NCBI GenBank assembly: GCA_900767605.1
Contig: CAAFZT010000029.1
Coordinates: 8,343-72,342, forward strand
Length of the DNA: 64,000 nt
Direction: 5' to 3'
Source: Bacilli bacterium
GTDB taxonomy: Bacteria; Bacillota_I; Bacilli_A; RFN20; CAG-826
The notes beneath the pieces are model-generated. The model was not told the DNA's origin and did no database searches. It saw only the letters and a program-made list of their open reading frames with translations. Shown here in pieces: positions 8,459 to 17,378 of this stretch. The number at the start of each line of letters is the position of its first letter. Position 1 is the first letter of the stretch. Both the position numbers and the translations under genes were made by a program.

Positions 8459-9644
8459 ATACTTATCGGTCAGCGATTTATCTTTTCAAATAAAAGAGGG
8501 CCTTGAGGCTCTTTTTCCTTATACCCTATATGTGACAGGTGAAGTAAGCAATTTTAAAATTTACCGATCCGGGCACGCTTATTTTAGTTTAAAGGATAGC
8601 CAATCTGTCCTTTCTGCTGTTATGTGGGCGTCGGCGGTAGAAAAAATGAAAATTCTAGGAAAGTCTATGCCCCAAGACGGCGACCAAGTCATTGCGGCTG
8701 GCCGGTTGACGCTATATCCGCCTAGAGGAAATTATCAGCTTAGCGTTATCTCGATCGAAAAAAACGGGGTGGGTTTGGCGTTGCTTCAATTAGAAGAATT
8801 GAAGAAAAAATTGGCTAACGAGGGAATATTTGATCCAGCAAAAAAGCGCAACATTCCTCAATTTCCTCGCAGCGTTGGCGTTGTGGCCGGACTCCATAGC
8901 GCCGGACTTAAAGATATTGAGACCAATTTAAGGAATCGTTGGCCGATAGCGAAAATTTATGTTTTCCCTAGCTTAGTTCAAGGCAATGATGCTCCCAATG
9001 ATATTATTCGGGCGATTACGGAAGCGGAAAACTCTCCTATCGACGTTTTAATCGTGGGGCGCGGCGGCGGTTCTAGTGAGGACCTTGGAGCTTTTAATGA
9101 TGAAATGGTAGTTCGTAAAGTTGCCGCTTGCCGTGTGCCCGTTATTTCAGCGGTCGGACATGAAGTGGATATCACATTGACGGACTTTGCTGCAGACAAA
9201 AGGGTTTCTACCCCGACCGCGGCCGCTGTAGCCGCCGTTCCCAATAAAGATGAAGTTCGACTACGCTTAGATGATATGCAACGAAATTTGACGGCTTTAT
9301 ACACTTCCTGCATTCAAAGGAAGGCAGGAGAAGTGGATTCGCTTTCCCATAAGCCCTGTTTCACTAATTTAAAAAGCATTTATGAAAACAAAAGGGGCCA
9401 AATTGAGTTGCTTAAACAATCCGTTTACAATGGATACGGAAGAAAAATTATGCTTTGGAAAGCAGAAGCGGCGTCCGCATTTGATCGAATCAACGCAATG
9501 GATCCTAAAAAAGTATTGGAACGAGGATACACGATGACTTTGGATTCTTCAGGAAATATTCTGAAGAACAAAAAAGAGGTTCATTCAGGAGACGAAATTA
9601 AAACAATGTTAGCGGATGGAGAGTTAGTTTCCATTGTAAAATAA
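8451..9644 (+). CDS. xseA: Exodeoxyribonuclease VII large subunit
   Basis: Large subunit of the bidirectional single-strand nuclease Exo VII used in mismatch and recombination repair. An N-terminal OB domain (LYVTGEVSNFKIYRSGHAYF) precedes the catalytic core with VDVLIVGRGGGSSEDLGAFNDE and ISAVGHEVDITLTDFAADKR, all typical. The 397 residues are a little shorter than the usual 440 or so, with a reduced coiled coil. It overlaps nusB and is followed by xseB after ten bases, so the two subunits are probably co-translated. Confidence 0.95.
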   Translation: MPKYLSVSDLSFQIKEGLEALFPYTLYVTGEVSNFKIYRSGHAYFSLKDSQSVLSAVMWASAVEKMKILGKSMPQDGDQVIAAGRLTLYPPRGNYQLSVISIEKNGVGLALLQLEELKKKLANEGIFDPAKKRNIPQFPRSVGVVAGLHSAGLKDIETNLRNRWPIAKIYVFPSLVQGNDAPNDIIRAITEAENSPIDVLIVGRGGGSSEDLGAFNDEMVVRKVAACRVPVISAVGHEVDITLTDFAADKRVSTPTAAAVAAVPNKDEVRLRLDDMQRNLTALYTSCIQRKAGEVDSLSHKPCFTNLKSIYENKRGQIELLKQSVYNGYGRKIMLWKAEAASAFDRINAMDPKKVLERGYTMTLDSSGNILKNKKEVHSGDEIKTMLADGELVSIVK

Positions 9645-9654
9645 GGAGAAACGC

Positions 9655-9846
9655 ATGGAAAATGAAAAGGAAATTACCTTTGAAGAAGGGCTAAAAAGGC
9701 TGAATGAAATCGCCACTAAAATGAATGAGAATGTTTTACCTTTAGCGGATGCGATGAGCCTTTATAAAGAGGCGAAAAATCTAATTGCGATTTTAAATTC
9801 TCAAATTGATGAAGCGGAAAAGCTAATAGAAGATAAAGTAGAATAA
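9655..9846 (+). CDS. xseB: Exodeoxyribonuclease VII small subunit
   Basis: Small helical partner of XseA needed for Exo VII activity. The sequence TFEEGLKRLNEIATKM and a second helix LADAMSLYKEAKNLI match the family, as does the length of 63 residues. AAGGAG is seven bases upstream of ATG 9655. In Bacillus ispA lies between xseB and dxs; it is absent here. Confidence 0.9.
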   Translation: MENEKEITFEEGLKRLNEIATKMNENVLPLADAMSLYKEAKNLIAILNSQIDEAEKLIEDKVE

Positions 9847-9855
9847 AAGTAATAT

Positions 9856-9875
9856 ATTAGTAGTTTATTAGTATG
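9856..9875 (+). repeat. ATTAGTAGTT intergenic repeat, copy 1
   Basis: ATTAGTAGTT followed two bases later by TTAGTA, in the xseB-dxs gap and running into the dxs ATG. The same decamer is present at 17174 and 26341, each time in intergenic DNA. Confidence 0.45.
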
Positions 9876-11762
9876 AAAAAGTGTCTAACCAAGCGTGTTT
9901 TTAAAGAAAATGATTTTAAAGACCAAAAAATGGTTAAATCTTTAACATACCCTGAACTCAATATCCTTTCTGACTATTTAAGAAAACAAATTATTGATAC
10001 GGTTTCCACTCGGGGCGGACACTTGTCCTCCAATTTAGGGTCCGTTGAGATAAGCATCAGTTTATTCCGAAATTTCGATTTGCCAAATGACAAGGTAATC
10101 TTTGATGTCGGTCATCAATGCTATGCCTATAAAATTTTAAGCGGTAGAAATCTCGAGTTTCTGTTTTGCAAAAACGGAATTGCCGGATTTCAAAAAAGAA
10201 TAGAATCCCCTTTTGACTGTTACGATGCTGGGCACAGCTCGAATTCGCTAAGCGCTGCTTTAGCGTTTGCACACGCTAGAGATATAAAAGGATCTAGCGA
10301 TGAGCAAATTGTTGTTGTTATCGGCGACGCCTCGATTGCTAATGGTTTGGCTTTTGAAGGCCTAAACGCTATTGGGGGCAGTCAATCTAAAATCATCCTT
10401 GTTCTTAATGATAATGGAATGTCTATTACCCCTAGTGTCGGTGGCGTCAAAAGCTTTTTTCGCAAAATTAGTTCGGCTAAAACCTACAATTCCTTTAAGA
10501 AAAGTTTTCGAGAACAGGCTAGAAAAGGGCGTTTTTGGAAAAAAATTTACGACTTTTCGTATCACATAAAAAACTCGCTTAAGAGAAAATTGATCTCTTT
10601 TAACGGCTTTGAAAATCTCGGATTTACGTATATTGGACCGATTAACGGCAACGATATTAAAGAATTGGACAAAGCTTTTGAAAAGGCGAAAAGGACGACA
10701 AAACCCACATTAATCCATTGCAAGACTCTTAAGGGCAAAGGATATCAACTCGCCGAGATGGATAAAACGGGGTTTTGGCATGCACCCGGTCGTTTTAAAA
10801 TCAATGATCCAAAAGCGGAAGCCGCCCAAGTTCCTTCTTTACCATGGCAAATTCTTTTCTCGAGCCTAGTTGAGGAAAAACTTCGTTCGGACCCGAACTC
10901 TATGTTAATTTGCCCTGCGACTTCTTTCGGGAGCCGCTTGCAGCCTGTATTTTTAAAATTTCCTAAGCAATGTGTGGATTGTGGCATTGCCGAGGAACAC
11001 GCGGCAACCTATTGCGGCGCATTATCCCTTAACGGTTTTCACCCGATTTTATCGATTTATTCTACTTTCTTGCAAAGAGCGTACGACGAAATCAGCCATG
11101 ATTGTGCCCGAATGGGCGCAAATTTAACGATTTTGTTGGATCGATGTGGCTTAGTGGGAAAAGATGGCGAGACTCATCAGGGTATTTATGATGAAGCTTA
11201 TTTAAAAAGCATTCCTAACACGCATGTCTGGATGCCTTCTAATGCGGAGGAAGCTGAATTTTTATTCAACCTAAGTTTTGAGCAAAAGGGAATTACGGCC
11301 ATTCGAATTACTTGCGAAGGCACAATTCCTGACCCCATAGAGCATAAAAACCCATTAGAGATTGGCCGGTTTCATTTCTATGGAATAACAACTACACAAG
11401 AAGCGATTCTTTTGTGTGTAGGGCCAAAAGCAAATGTACTGGCGCAAAAAATAAAGAATTCTGGAACGGACGTTGAAATAGCATGCCCTTTGTTCCTAAA
11501 TGATTATAAAAAAGAAGAAATCGATCGATTGCTGCCTTATAAACAAGTCTTCATTTACGATGCTTATGGCACTAAAGAGGGGTTTTGCTCCTCCATTCTT
11601 TCTGACCTCATGGAAAAAGCCTACGAAGGTAAAGTAAAATGTTTCTGCGTTCCCAATTCCTTTATCCCCTTTTCGCCTACGCGCGCGGAACAAGAAAAGG
11701 AACTTCAATTAGACCCAGACCAAGTTTTTGAGCAAATCCTTGGGAGCGTAAAACATGGCTAA
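9873..11762 (+). CDS. dxs: 1-deoxy-D-xylulose-5-phosphate synthase
   Basis: First enzyme of the MEP isoprenoid pathway: condenses pyruvate and glyceraldehyde 3-phosphate with thiamine diphosphate. Family blocks are GGHLSSNLGSVE (with the catalytic His), FDVGHQCYAYKIL, GHSSNSLSAALA, LNDNGMSI, GIAEEHAAT with the catalytic Glu, and STFLQRAYDEISHD. The ThDP motif reads GDA instead of the usual GDG, and the C-terminal EEG motif is altered to a YDAYG context. The 629 residues fit. No Shine-Dalgarno precedes ATG 9873; a second in-frame ATG follows 20 codons in, also without one. Codon and base use are more AT-rich than in the neighbours. The end overlaps dinB by eight bases. Confidence 0.92.
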   Translation: MKKCLTKRVFKENDFKDQKMVKSLTYPELNILSDYLRKQIIDTVSTRGGHLSSNLGSVEISISLFRNFDLPNDKVIFDVGHQCYAYKILSGRNLEFLFCKNGIAGFQKRIESPFDCYDAGHSSNSLSAALAFAHARDIKGSSDEQIVVVIGDASIANGLAFEGLNAIGGSQSKIILVLNDNGMSITPSVGGVKSFFRKISSAKTYNSFKKSFREQARKGRFWKKIYDFSYHIKNSLKRKLISFNGFENLGFTYIGPINGNDIKELDKAFEKAKRTTKPTLIHCKTLKGKGYQLAEMDKTGFWHAPGRFKINDPKAEAAQVPSLPWQILFSSLVEEKLRSDPNSMLICPATSFGSRLQPVFLKFPKQCVDCGIAEEHAATYCGALSLNGFHPILSIYSTFLQRAYDEISHDCARMGANLTILLDRCGLVGKDGETHQGIYDEAYLKSIPNTHVWMPSNAEEAEFLFNLSFEQKGITAIRITCEGTIPDPIEHKNPLEIGRFHFYGITTTQEAILLCVGPKANVLAQKIKNSGTDVEIACPLFLNDYKKEEIDRLLPYKQVFIYDAYGTKEGFCSSILSDLMEKAYEGKVKCFCVPNSFIPFSPTRAEQEKELQLDPDQVFEQILGSVKHG

Positions 11763-12942
11763 AATCATCGTACATGTGGACCTGAATGCCTTTTTTGCCA
11801 CTTGCGAAGAGATTCGCGATCCTTCTTTGGCCAAAGTCCCGGTAGCAATTGGTGATAAAGGCCGCAGTGGAATTGTTTCGACGGCGAACTATTGTGCGCG
11901 TAAATTCGGAGTTCATAGCGGCCAACCGACTTTTCAAGCTTTAGGAAAATGCCCGAATTTAAAAGTAATTCACCCGGATTTTTCTTATTATCGAGTGATG
12001 TCCCATAGTTTTTTCGGCTATTTATCACGCTTTTCATCGCTAGTTGAAAAAGCCAGTGTTGACGAGGGATTTGTCGACATGACCGAATATTTATCTTCCA
12101 AAAAAGACCCTATCGAGGCTTTGCGATTATTTCAACTAGGACTGCAAAATGAAACGGGACTTAAATGTTCCATAGGCGTCGCTCCGACCAAATGGCTGGC
12201 CAAAATGGCTAGCGATATGAAAAAACCGATGGGTCTGGTCTTGCTTCGTCGACGCGACATCCCAACTCTTCTCTATCCCCTTCCTATTGAATCCTTTTGG
12301 GGGATCGGAAAGAAAACCGCCCCAGCGCTGAAAGAAGCGGGGGTACAAACCATCGGGGACCTCTATACCGCTTTGCAAAATAACGAATCCCCCGCTACAA
12401 AGATTCTCGGGAAATTTGCTTCTACGGCCAAAGAATGGATCTCTGGATACGGAGAGGATACGGTCAGCGGAGAAACCGAGGACGCAAAGAGCATCAGCTG
12501 TGCCGAGACTCTCCTTCGTGATGCAAATTCCTTCTCGGAAGTGGAGGAAACCATTAAACAATTGTGTCACGCTGTTTCCATTCGCGCTCTTCAAACGGGG
12601 AAGGTGGGAAAAACGGTCTCATTGGGTTTAAAAGATACCGATTTTCGGATGCATTTAAAGTCCGAAACCTTTGATTACCCGATTTTCGGCGAACATGATT
12701 TGTATCGAATCGCTCGGCAACTTTATTCGAATTTTGTGGGAGAGGGGGAATCGTTTAAGTTTCGCTTGGTTAGCATCGCTTTATCCAAATTGGATGATCG
12801 AGCCAAACAAAACGTTCAAATGTCTTTTTGGAATTATTCTTCTTTCGAAGAGCAAGACGCGACCAAACTTTTGATTGAGGAACTGAACCGCCAAATGGAT
12901 GGGCCGTATTTAACACGGGCCAGTCAAGCCAAGGGAAAATAA
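11755..12942 (+). CDS. dinB: DNA polymerase IV, Y-family
   Basis: Error-prone translesion polymerase. Starts with HVDLNAFFATCEE (metal-binding Asp and steric-gate region), then ASVDEGFVDMTEY with the catalytic SVDE acidic pair, GVAPTKWLAKMASDMKKP, and the helix-hairpin-helix FWGIGKKTAPAL. A little-finger domain completes the 395 residues. A clear C-terminal clamp-binding motif is not obvious to me. It overlaps dxs by eight bases and is one base from xerD, so it lies within the same transcript; no LexA box is visible nearby. Confidence 0.93.
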   Translation: MAKIIVHVDLNAFFATCEEIRDPSLAKVPVAIGDKGRSGIVSTANYCARKFGVHSGQPTFQALGKCPNLKVIHPDFSYYRVMSHSFFGYLSRFSSLVEKASVDEGFVDMTEYLSSKKDPIEALRLFQLGLQNETGLKCSIGVAPTKWLAKMASDMKKPMGLVLLRRRDIPTLLYPLPIESFWGIGKKTAPALKEAGVQTIGDLYTALQNNESPATKILGKFASTAKEWISGYGEDTVSGETEDAKSISCAETLLRDANSFSEVEETIKQLCHAVSIRALQTGKVGKTVSLGLKDTDFRMHLKSETFDYPIFGEHDLYRIARQLYSNFVGEGESFKFRLVSIALSKLDDRAKQNVQMSFWNYSSFEEQDATKLLIEELNRQMDGPYLTRASQAKGK

Positions 12943-12943
12943 G

Positions 12944-13834
12944 ATGGAAATCGCGGATGCCGTTGAAGAATATTTGCTTTATGTGAGCGTGGAACGCGAA
13001 GCTTCCACTTTAAGGTGCTACCGCGAGGATTTGAAAGTATTTTTCGAAACTTTCCCCGATAAAAAATCCCTTTCTGATTTGAATACGGATGATTTTGACG
13101 ATTTTGCCGTTGAACAGGGGATGAAAGAAAGGGCCTCTTCCACGATAGCCCGCCGACTTTCTTGCCTTTATGGTTTCTATCGTTTTCTTTCTCGAAGAGG
13201 GTATGTTTCCTTTACCGTGGATAAAATCACGAGGCCAAAAGGAGAAAAAAGAATTCCTGTCGTCCTAAATTTCGATGAAGTAGAGGCTCTACTTGAGCAG
13301 CCTAACGAAGATAGTCCCTCAGGTGTTCGCGACCGAGCGATGCTCGAAACAATGTATGCAACAGGGCTGCGGGTTAGCGAACTCTGCAATTTGAAATTGT
13401 CCAACCTTAACCTCGAAAACGGCCTAGTGACCGTAGCAAAAGGGAAAGGCGAAAAGCAAAGAACCGTTCCAATCGGTGACTTTGCCATGGGTTATTTAAA
13501 AAAATATTTGGGCGGGCCGAGGAAGCAATTCCTTTCTCGTTCGAAAAAGAAACGTAACGCCTATCTTTTCCTTAACCAAAACGGAGAGGTAATATCTCGT
13601 CAATATTTCTTCATGGAAGTTAAAAAATATGCACTAGAAGCCGGGATCGACAAAAACGTCAGTCCCCACACCTTGCGTCATTGCTTCGCCACACATTTGC
13701 TTGAAAATGGAGCTGATCTTCGCGCCGTTCAAGAAATGCTTGGCCACGCTCACTTGGAGACTACGGAAATTTACACCCACGTTTCCGAGCGAAGGATTAT
13801 GGATGCGTATTCTAAATACGGAAGCCGAAAATAG
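12944..13834 (+). CDS. xerD: Tyrosine recombinase, XerD-like
   Basis: Site-specific recombinase expected to resolve chromosome dimers at dif. The N-terminal SAM-like DNA-binding domain (about residues 1-90) precedes the catalytic domain with Arg in ATGLRVSELCNL, HTLRHCFATHLLENGADL, LGHAHLETTEIYTH (His and nucleophilic Tyr), so R-K-H-R-H-Y is complete. The 296 residues are normal. The location directly before deoB matches the Bacillus ripX/xerD-drm arrangement, which favours a housekeeping Xer over a phage integrase; no attachment site or phage genes are nearby. Confidence 0.9.
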   Translation: MEIADAVEEYLLYVSVEREASTLRCYREDLKVFFETFPDKKSLSDLNTDDFDDFAVEQGMKERASSTIARRLSCLYGFYRFLSRRGYVSFTVDKITRPKGEKRIPVVLNFDEVEALLEQPNEDSPSGVRDRAMLETMYATGLRVSELCNLKLSNLNLENGLVTVAKGKGEKQRTVPIGDFAMGYLKKYLGGPRKQFLSRSKKKRNAYLFLNQNGEVISRQYFFMEVKKYALEAGIDKNVSPHTLRHCFATHLLENGADLRAVQEMLGHAHLETTEIYTHVSERRIMDAYSKYGSRK

Positions 13835-13836
13835 GA

Positions 13837-13842
13837 TATAAT
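13837..13842 (+). promoter_or_regulatory. -10 box TATAAT upstream of deoB
   Basis: A perfect TATAAT immediately after the xerD stop. The -35 side is poor. It ends five bases before ATG 13848 and 23 before ATG 13866, so deoB could be read from its own short-leader transcript. Confidence 0.5.
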
Positions 13843-13865
13843 TTGTAATGGAGGAAATAAAAAAC

Positions 13866-15071
13866 ATGAGCAAAAAATACCCATTCCAACGAATCTTTCT
13901 CATCGTTGCTGACAGTGCCGGAGTCGGGGAAGAACCCGATGCCGCCGAATTCGGAGATTGCGGTTCCAATACATGGAAACACGCCGCGGAAAGTGTCGGG
14001 CAAATTCATGTGCCTTTCATGGAATCCATGGGCTTAGGCGATTTAGACGATATCCCCGGGGTTTCTAAAGTTGATCACCCCAAGGCTTATTGCTTAACCT
14101 GCCGAGAAACGAGTCGTGGAAAAGACACCATGACGGGTCACTGGGAAATGATGGGCGTCAATACGGTAAAACCGTTCCAAACTTTTACGGAGACGGGCTT
14201 CCCAAAAGAATTGATGGACGAATTGTCTAAACAAACCGGTCATAAGCTTATTGGAAATTACTCCTCCAGCGGAACGGAGATTTTACGTGTTCTCGGGGAA
14301 GAGCAAATGAAAGAAAATTCCTTGATCGTTTATACATCCGCGGATAGCGTTCTTCAAATCGCCGCGCACGAAGAAGTTACAGGTTTGCAAGAATTGTATC
14401 GGTGCTGTGAAATTGCTCGTCGCCTTTGCATGAAGCCGGAATGGAAGGTGGGTCGTGTTATCGCTCGTCCTTATGTGGGCACCAACAAAGATGATTTCCG
14501 CCGCGTTGGAGGCGACCGCCACGATTACGCGCTTTCCCCGGAAGAAGATACGGATATGAATATCCTACAGCAAAACGGGTTTACGGTGTCTTGCGTGGGA
14601 AAAATCTGCGATATCTTCAACGGAAAAGGAGTTACGGAAACCCAGCATACCGTCTCCAACGAAGATGGCATGGATAAGACGATTGATCAACTTAAAAATA
14701 AAGATTTCACTGGCATTTGCTTCGTCAATTTGGTGGAATTCGATAGCGAATTTGGCCACCGCAGAAATCCTGTTGGCTATGCTCGTGCCTTGGAAGCCTT
14801 TGATAAGAGGGTAGGAGAATTTATTTCTCATATGCGGGATGATGACTTGCTCATGATTACGGCCGACCACGGCAATGACCCGACCTTCCACGGAACGGAC
14901 CATACGCGTGAAAAAGTTCCTTTGCTTATTTATTCCCCTTCCTTCAAGAAAGGCCGTCAATTGGAAGAGGCCCCAACATTTGGAGTGATGGGTGCGACAA
15001 TTTTGGAAAATTTTGGCCTTAAGAGGAACAATGACCTTATCGGAGAGTCCCTTAAGGAGATTTTCGAATGA
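13866..15071 (+). CDS. deoB: Phosphopentomutase
   Basis: Interconverts ribose (or deoxyribose) 1- and 5-phosphates for nucleoside salvage; it can pair with deoC and cdd found elsewhere in the window. It is a metal-dependent alkaline-phosphatase-fold enzyme: FLIVADSAGVGEEPDA, GKDTMTGHWEMMG with the phospho-accepting Thr region, and ITADHGNDPTFHGTDHTRE are all typical. The 401 residues fit. ATG 13866 has GGAGG eleven bases upstream; an in-frame ATG 13848 lies five bases behind a TATAAT and would make a leaderless form with six extra residues. The end overlaps the next gene by four bases. Confidence 0.95.
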   Translation: MSKKYPFQRIFLIVADSAGVGEEPDAAEFGDCGSNTWKHAAESVGQIHVPFMESMGLGDLDDIPGVSKVDHPKAYCLTCRETSRGKDTMTGHWEMMGVNTVKPFQTFTETGFPKELMDELSKQTGHKLIGNYSSSGTEILRVLGEEQMKENSLIVYTSADSVLQIAAHEEVTGLQELYRCCEIARRLCMKPEWKVGRVIARPYVGTNKDDFRRVGGDRHDYALSPEEDTDMNILQQNGFTVSCVGKICDIFNGKGVTETQHTVSNEDGMDKTIDQLKNKDFTGICFVNLVEFDSEFGHRRNPVGYARALEAFDKRVGEFISHMRDDDLLMITADHGNDPTFHGTDHTREKVPLLIYSPSFKKGRQLEEAPTFGVMGATILENFGLKRNNDLIGESLKEIFE

Positions 15072-16078
15072 AAAAGCCTAAGTCTCTATTCGTTCTAGCG
15101 TTTGCCAGTTTGCTATTTTCCTGTGGGGGAGAAGAAAAGATTTCCTACGAATTATCCTGGCTTTCACCTACAGGCTCCCCGACTTTGGCCTTTTATAGCG
15201 AAGCGGAAAATTCCAATTGGGTTTCTACCTCTACGCCGGCGGCGCTCATTCCTGCCGCGTTTGCTTCCACCTCCTATGATGCGATTGTCTTCGACGGCAT
15301 TACCGGTTTAAACCTCATCGAAAAGCAGCAACGCCCCTATCGCCTTGCCAGTTGGATCAATGAAGGCTCCTTCTATTTGGTTTCCGCTAAATACGATATG
15401 GATGGAGCGAAAAATCTAGAAAATAGGCCTACTATCGATGCTTTTGTTGCTAGTGGCACCGCATCGGTTCTTTTCCGTGACGTCGCAGCGAATACCTTTC
15501 AATGGGGGGAATATTCGAATGGAAGTTCCCCCGATGACAAAATCGTTTATGAGACCGGCGTTGACGTGGTCCAAAAGAATTTGCTTAGCAACCCTGAGGC
15601 GTTTGATTTTTATGTCGTGGCTGAGCCTGCGCTGAGCTTGTTAAAGCAAAAATTCGCCTCTCAGAATAAAACATTGCACGTGATTAGCGATCTTCAAGCA
15701 GACTTTGCTACCAATCACAACGGAGTTAAGGTACCTGCAGCCGCTATATTTGTTCGTGAACGAACTTATTTAGAACATCCCTCTGAAACGGTGAATTGGC
15801 TTAATGATATTCAATTCAATATTCAATCCGTTCGACTTGGCAATCCCCAAGTTTTGCAAACCCTATCTTCCTATGAAGAAAAGGGAATGTCGTTGACGGA
15901 GAGATTTGGATTCCCATCTTCGAATTTGGTAAAGCAATTAATTGAGGGTGGGTCTAATAAATTGCATTATTCAAACTGTGGCGTGGATTCGAAATCCTTG
16001 CTTGCAATGGCGAATGATTTTCAATCGACTTTGGGTCTTCCTGCATTTAGCGAAACAAGCATTTTGAATTGGAGATAA
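15068..16078 (+). CDS. ABC transporter substrate-binding lipoprotein, NMT1/SsuA-like
   Basis: Exported lipoprotein: Lys-rich start, hydrophobic core and lipobox LLFSC with the lipid-anchored Cys near residue 19. The rest (SPTGSPTLAFY, YDAIVFDGITGLNLI) looks like the type-II periplasmic-binding fold used for thiamine precursors, sulfonates, taurine or nitrate. The substrate is not identifiable. The following permease is of the same transporter class and starts five bases after the stop, so the two form one importer. No ATPase gene follows. It overlaps deoB by four bases, hinting at a nucleoside-, sugar- or vitamin-related nutrient, but that is only context. Confidence 0.75.
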   Translation: MKKPKSLFVLAFASLLFSCGGEEKISYELSWLSPTGSPTLAFYSEAENSNWVSTSTPAALIPAAFASTSYDAIVFDGITGLNLIEKQQRPYRLASWINEGSFYLVSAKYDMDGAKNLENRPTIDAFVASGTASVLFRDVAANTFQWGEYSNGSSPDDKIVYETGVDVVQKNLLSNPEAFDFYVVAEPALSLLKQKFASQNKTLHVISDLQADFATNHNGVKVPAAAIFVRERTYLEHPSETVNWLNDIQFNIQSVRLGNPQVLQTLSSYEEKGMSLTERFGFPSSNLVKQLIEGGSNKLHYSNCGVDSKSLLAMANDFQSTLGLPAFSETSILNWR

Positions 16079-16082
16079 ACTT

Positions 16083-16901
16083 TTGAAGAGAAAAAGCGGT
16101 AAAAAAGAATCCGATCGCATTGTCTATATTCTTATTGGCGTTCTTTTGATTATCGCTGCATGGTTCCTAATTTCCTATTTTTTAAAAAAGAATGGAAATA
16201 TGGTTTTCCCTTATCCGCATGAAGCGTTTGGAAAGGCTTTCGTTTTTCTTTTTTCTCCCAAGGAAGCGAAAAAGAATTGGATTGCCATCGGTTGGACTTT
16301 ATTGCGGTTGCTGATTGGCTTTTCGATTTCCTATGTCTTGGGAATTGTTTTGGGAACGTTGGCAGCGTGTCACCAAAAGGTAGAACTCATACTAAAACCA
16401 TGGATAGTTCTAAGTCGAACTATTCCAACGGCGGCAGCCGTTTTACTTTTTATCGGAATTTTCTTCACCCCTAAATCAAGGAATGCGATCACGTTTATTC
16501 CATGCGCTTTGGTCTTTCTCGTAGCGTTCCCGTTGATTTATGAGTCCGTTCTAAAAGGTTTAAAAAATGATTCGAGCGAATTATTAGAAGCGTTGGATTT
16601 GGAATGTGGGAGGAATGCTGCACCGGCAGTAGCCTATGTCCGTTGGCCTAATGCCGCCCCCTATATCCGTTTGGGTGCGATACAAAGTTTTGGATTATCT
16701 GTAAAGGTTCTAATCATGTCAGAGATTCTTTGCGCGACCTCTAATTCCAAACCATCCCTGGGCGGATTGATTTCTAATAGTCAGATTAATGGAGAGGTAG
16801 AGAATATTATTCCCTATAGCCTGATCGCATTGGCGATGGTTGCTTTGGTTGACGTTGCATTAAATCTTGTTTCTTCTAGAATCAAGATAGACGAAGATTA
16901 A
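16083..16901 (+). CDS. ABC transporter permease, SsuC/TauC/ThiX-like
   Basis: Integral membrane permease with about six hydrophobic segments. The ATPase-docking EAA-like loop is visible as LLEALDLECGRNAAPAV followed by RWPNAAPYIRLG. The start is TTG 16083, supported by GGAG about nine bases upstream in the end of the preceding gene; no ATG gives the N-terminal membrane segment. It works with the upstream lipoprotein. The energising ATPase is not in this window, so the system depends on a subunit encoded elsewhere or has lost it. Confidence 0.8.
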   Translation: MKRKSGKKESDRIVYILIGVLLIIAAWFLISYFLKKNGNMVFPYPHEAFGKAFVFLFSPKEAKKNWIAIGWTLLRLLIGFSISYVLGIVLGTLAACHQKVELILKPWIVLSRTIPTAAAVLLFIGIFFTPKSRNAITFIPCALVFLVAFPLIYESVLKGLKNDSSELLEALDLECGRNAAPAVAYVRWPNAAPYIRLGAIQSFGLSVKVLIMSEILCATSNSKPSLGGLISNSQINGEVENIIPYSLIALAMVALVDVALNLVSSRIKIDED

Positions 16902-17059
16902 AAAAGATAAAACTGTTTTGAGGTTAAAATCAAAGCTTATTTTTGGTTTTGGTTTTTCAAGCATTTTATGGCCTTAATCTTATATATAACAAAACGGAAA
17001 CTATAACTCAGTTTTCATAATTATTTATAAATTTAGTCAAAAGACACCGGAGGAAGAAT

Positions 17060-17170
17060 TTGAATCCAGGAACAAATTGGCAATGCCTAAAAAGAGGAAG
17101 CAGTACTAGAAAAAAATATTCTGTGTTTTTATGCATGCATGCTGAAAAAACAAATAAAAGTTTAAAATAG
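17060..17170 (+). CDS. Possible 36-residue small protein
   Basis: TTG 17060 follows GGAGG (17049-17053) with six-base spacing, and the frame runs to TAG 17168. The predicted peptide is basic, with two Cys (WQCLKRGSSTRKKYS in the first half), and resembles nothing I know. The good ribosome site is the only argument; a small ORF is easily found by chance. Confidence 0.2.
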   Translation: MNPGTNWQCLKRGSSTRKKYSVFLCMHAEKTNKSLK

Positions 17171-17173
17171 GCT

Positions 17174-17193
17174 ATTAGTAGTTATTTAGTAAT
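17174..17193 (+). repeat. ATTAGTAGTT intergenic repeat, copy 2
   Basis: ATTAGTAGTT then TTAGTA two bases on, the same layout as at 9856. It starts four bases after the stop of the possible small ORF. Confidence 0.45.
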
Positions 17194-17344
17194 TGTTAAA
17201 AAGTGGAAAACTCATCTATGATAGAGGTGTTTATTTATAAAGACAAAAAATCTTAATATTTAATAACCTCGATAAATTCATATTATTTATTTTATTACTT
17301 AACATAATGGACATTATACGAAGTTACATATTTTAAAAAATAAA

Positions 17345-17362
17345 AGCCGCATTTAAGCGGCT
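17345..17362 (-). terminator. Intrinsic terminator of the parE-rsfS operon
   Basis: AGCCGC/GCGGCT stem with a six-base loop; on the minus strand it is followed by TTTTATTTTTT. It lies 16 bases after the rsfS stop. Confidence 0.85.
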
Positions 17363-17378
17363 ATGATTTGTTGACTTT

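Larger units (their letters stand above)
16902..17378. other. AT-rich intergenic gap between convergent operons
   Basis: About 480 bases separate the permease from rsfS, which converge here. The stretch is strongly AT-rich. It contains an ATTAGTAGTT repeat (17174), a possible 36-codon ORF (17060-17170) and the rsfS terminator at its right end. I see no RNA gene, and no convincing terminator for the plus-strand operon. Confidence 0.6.

Noticed and set aside
12944..13834. Phage or integron integrase
   Set aside because: The full Xer catalytic set, normal length and position before deoB fit housekeeping XerD; no attachment site, repeat or phage gene is near.
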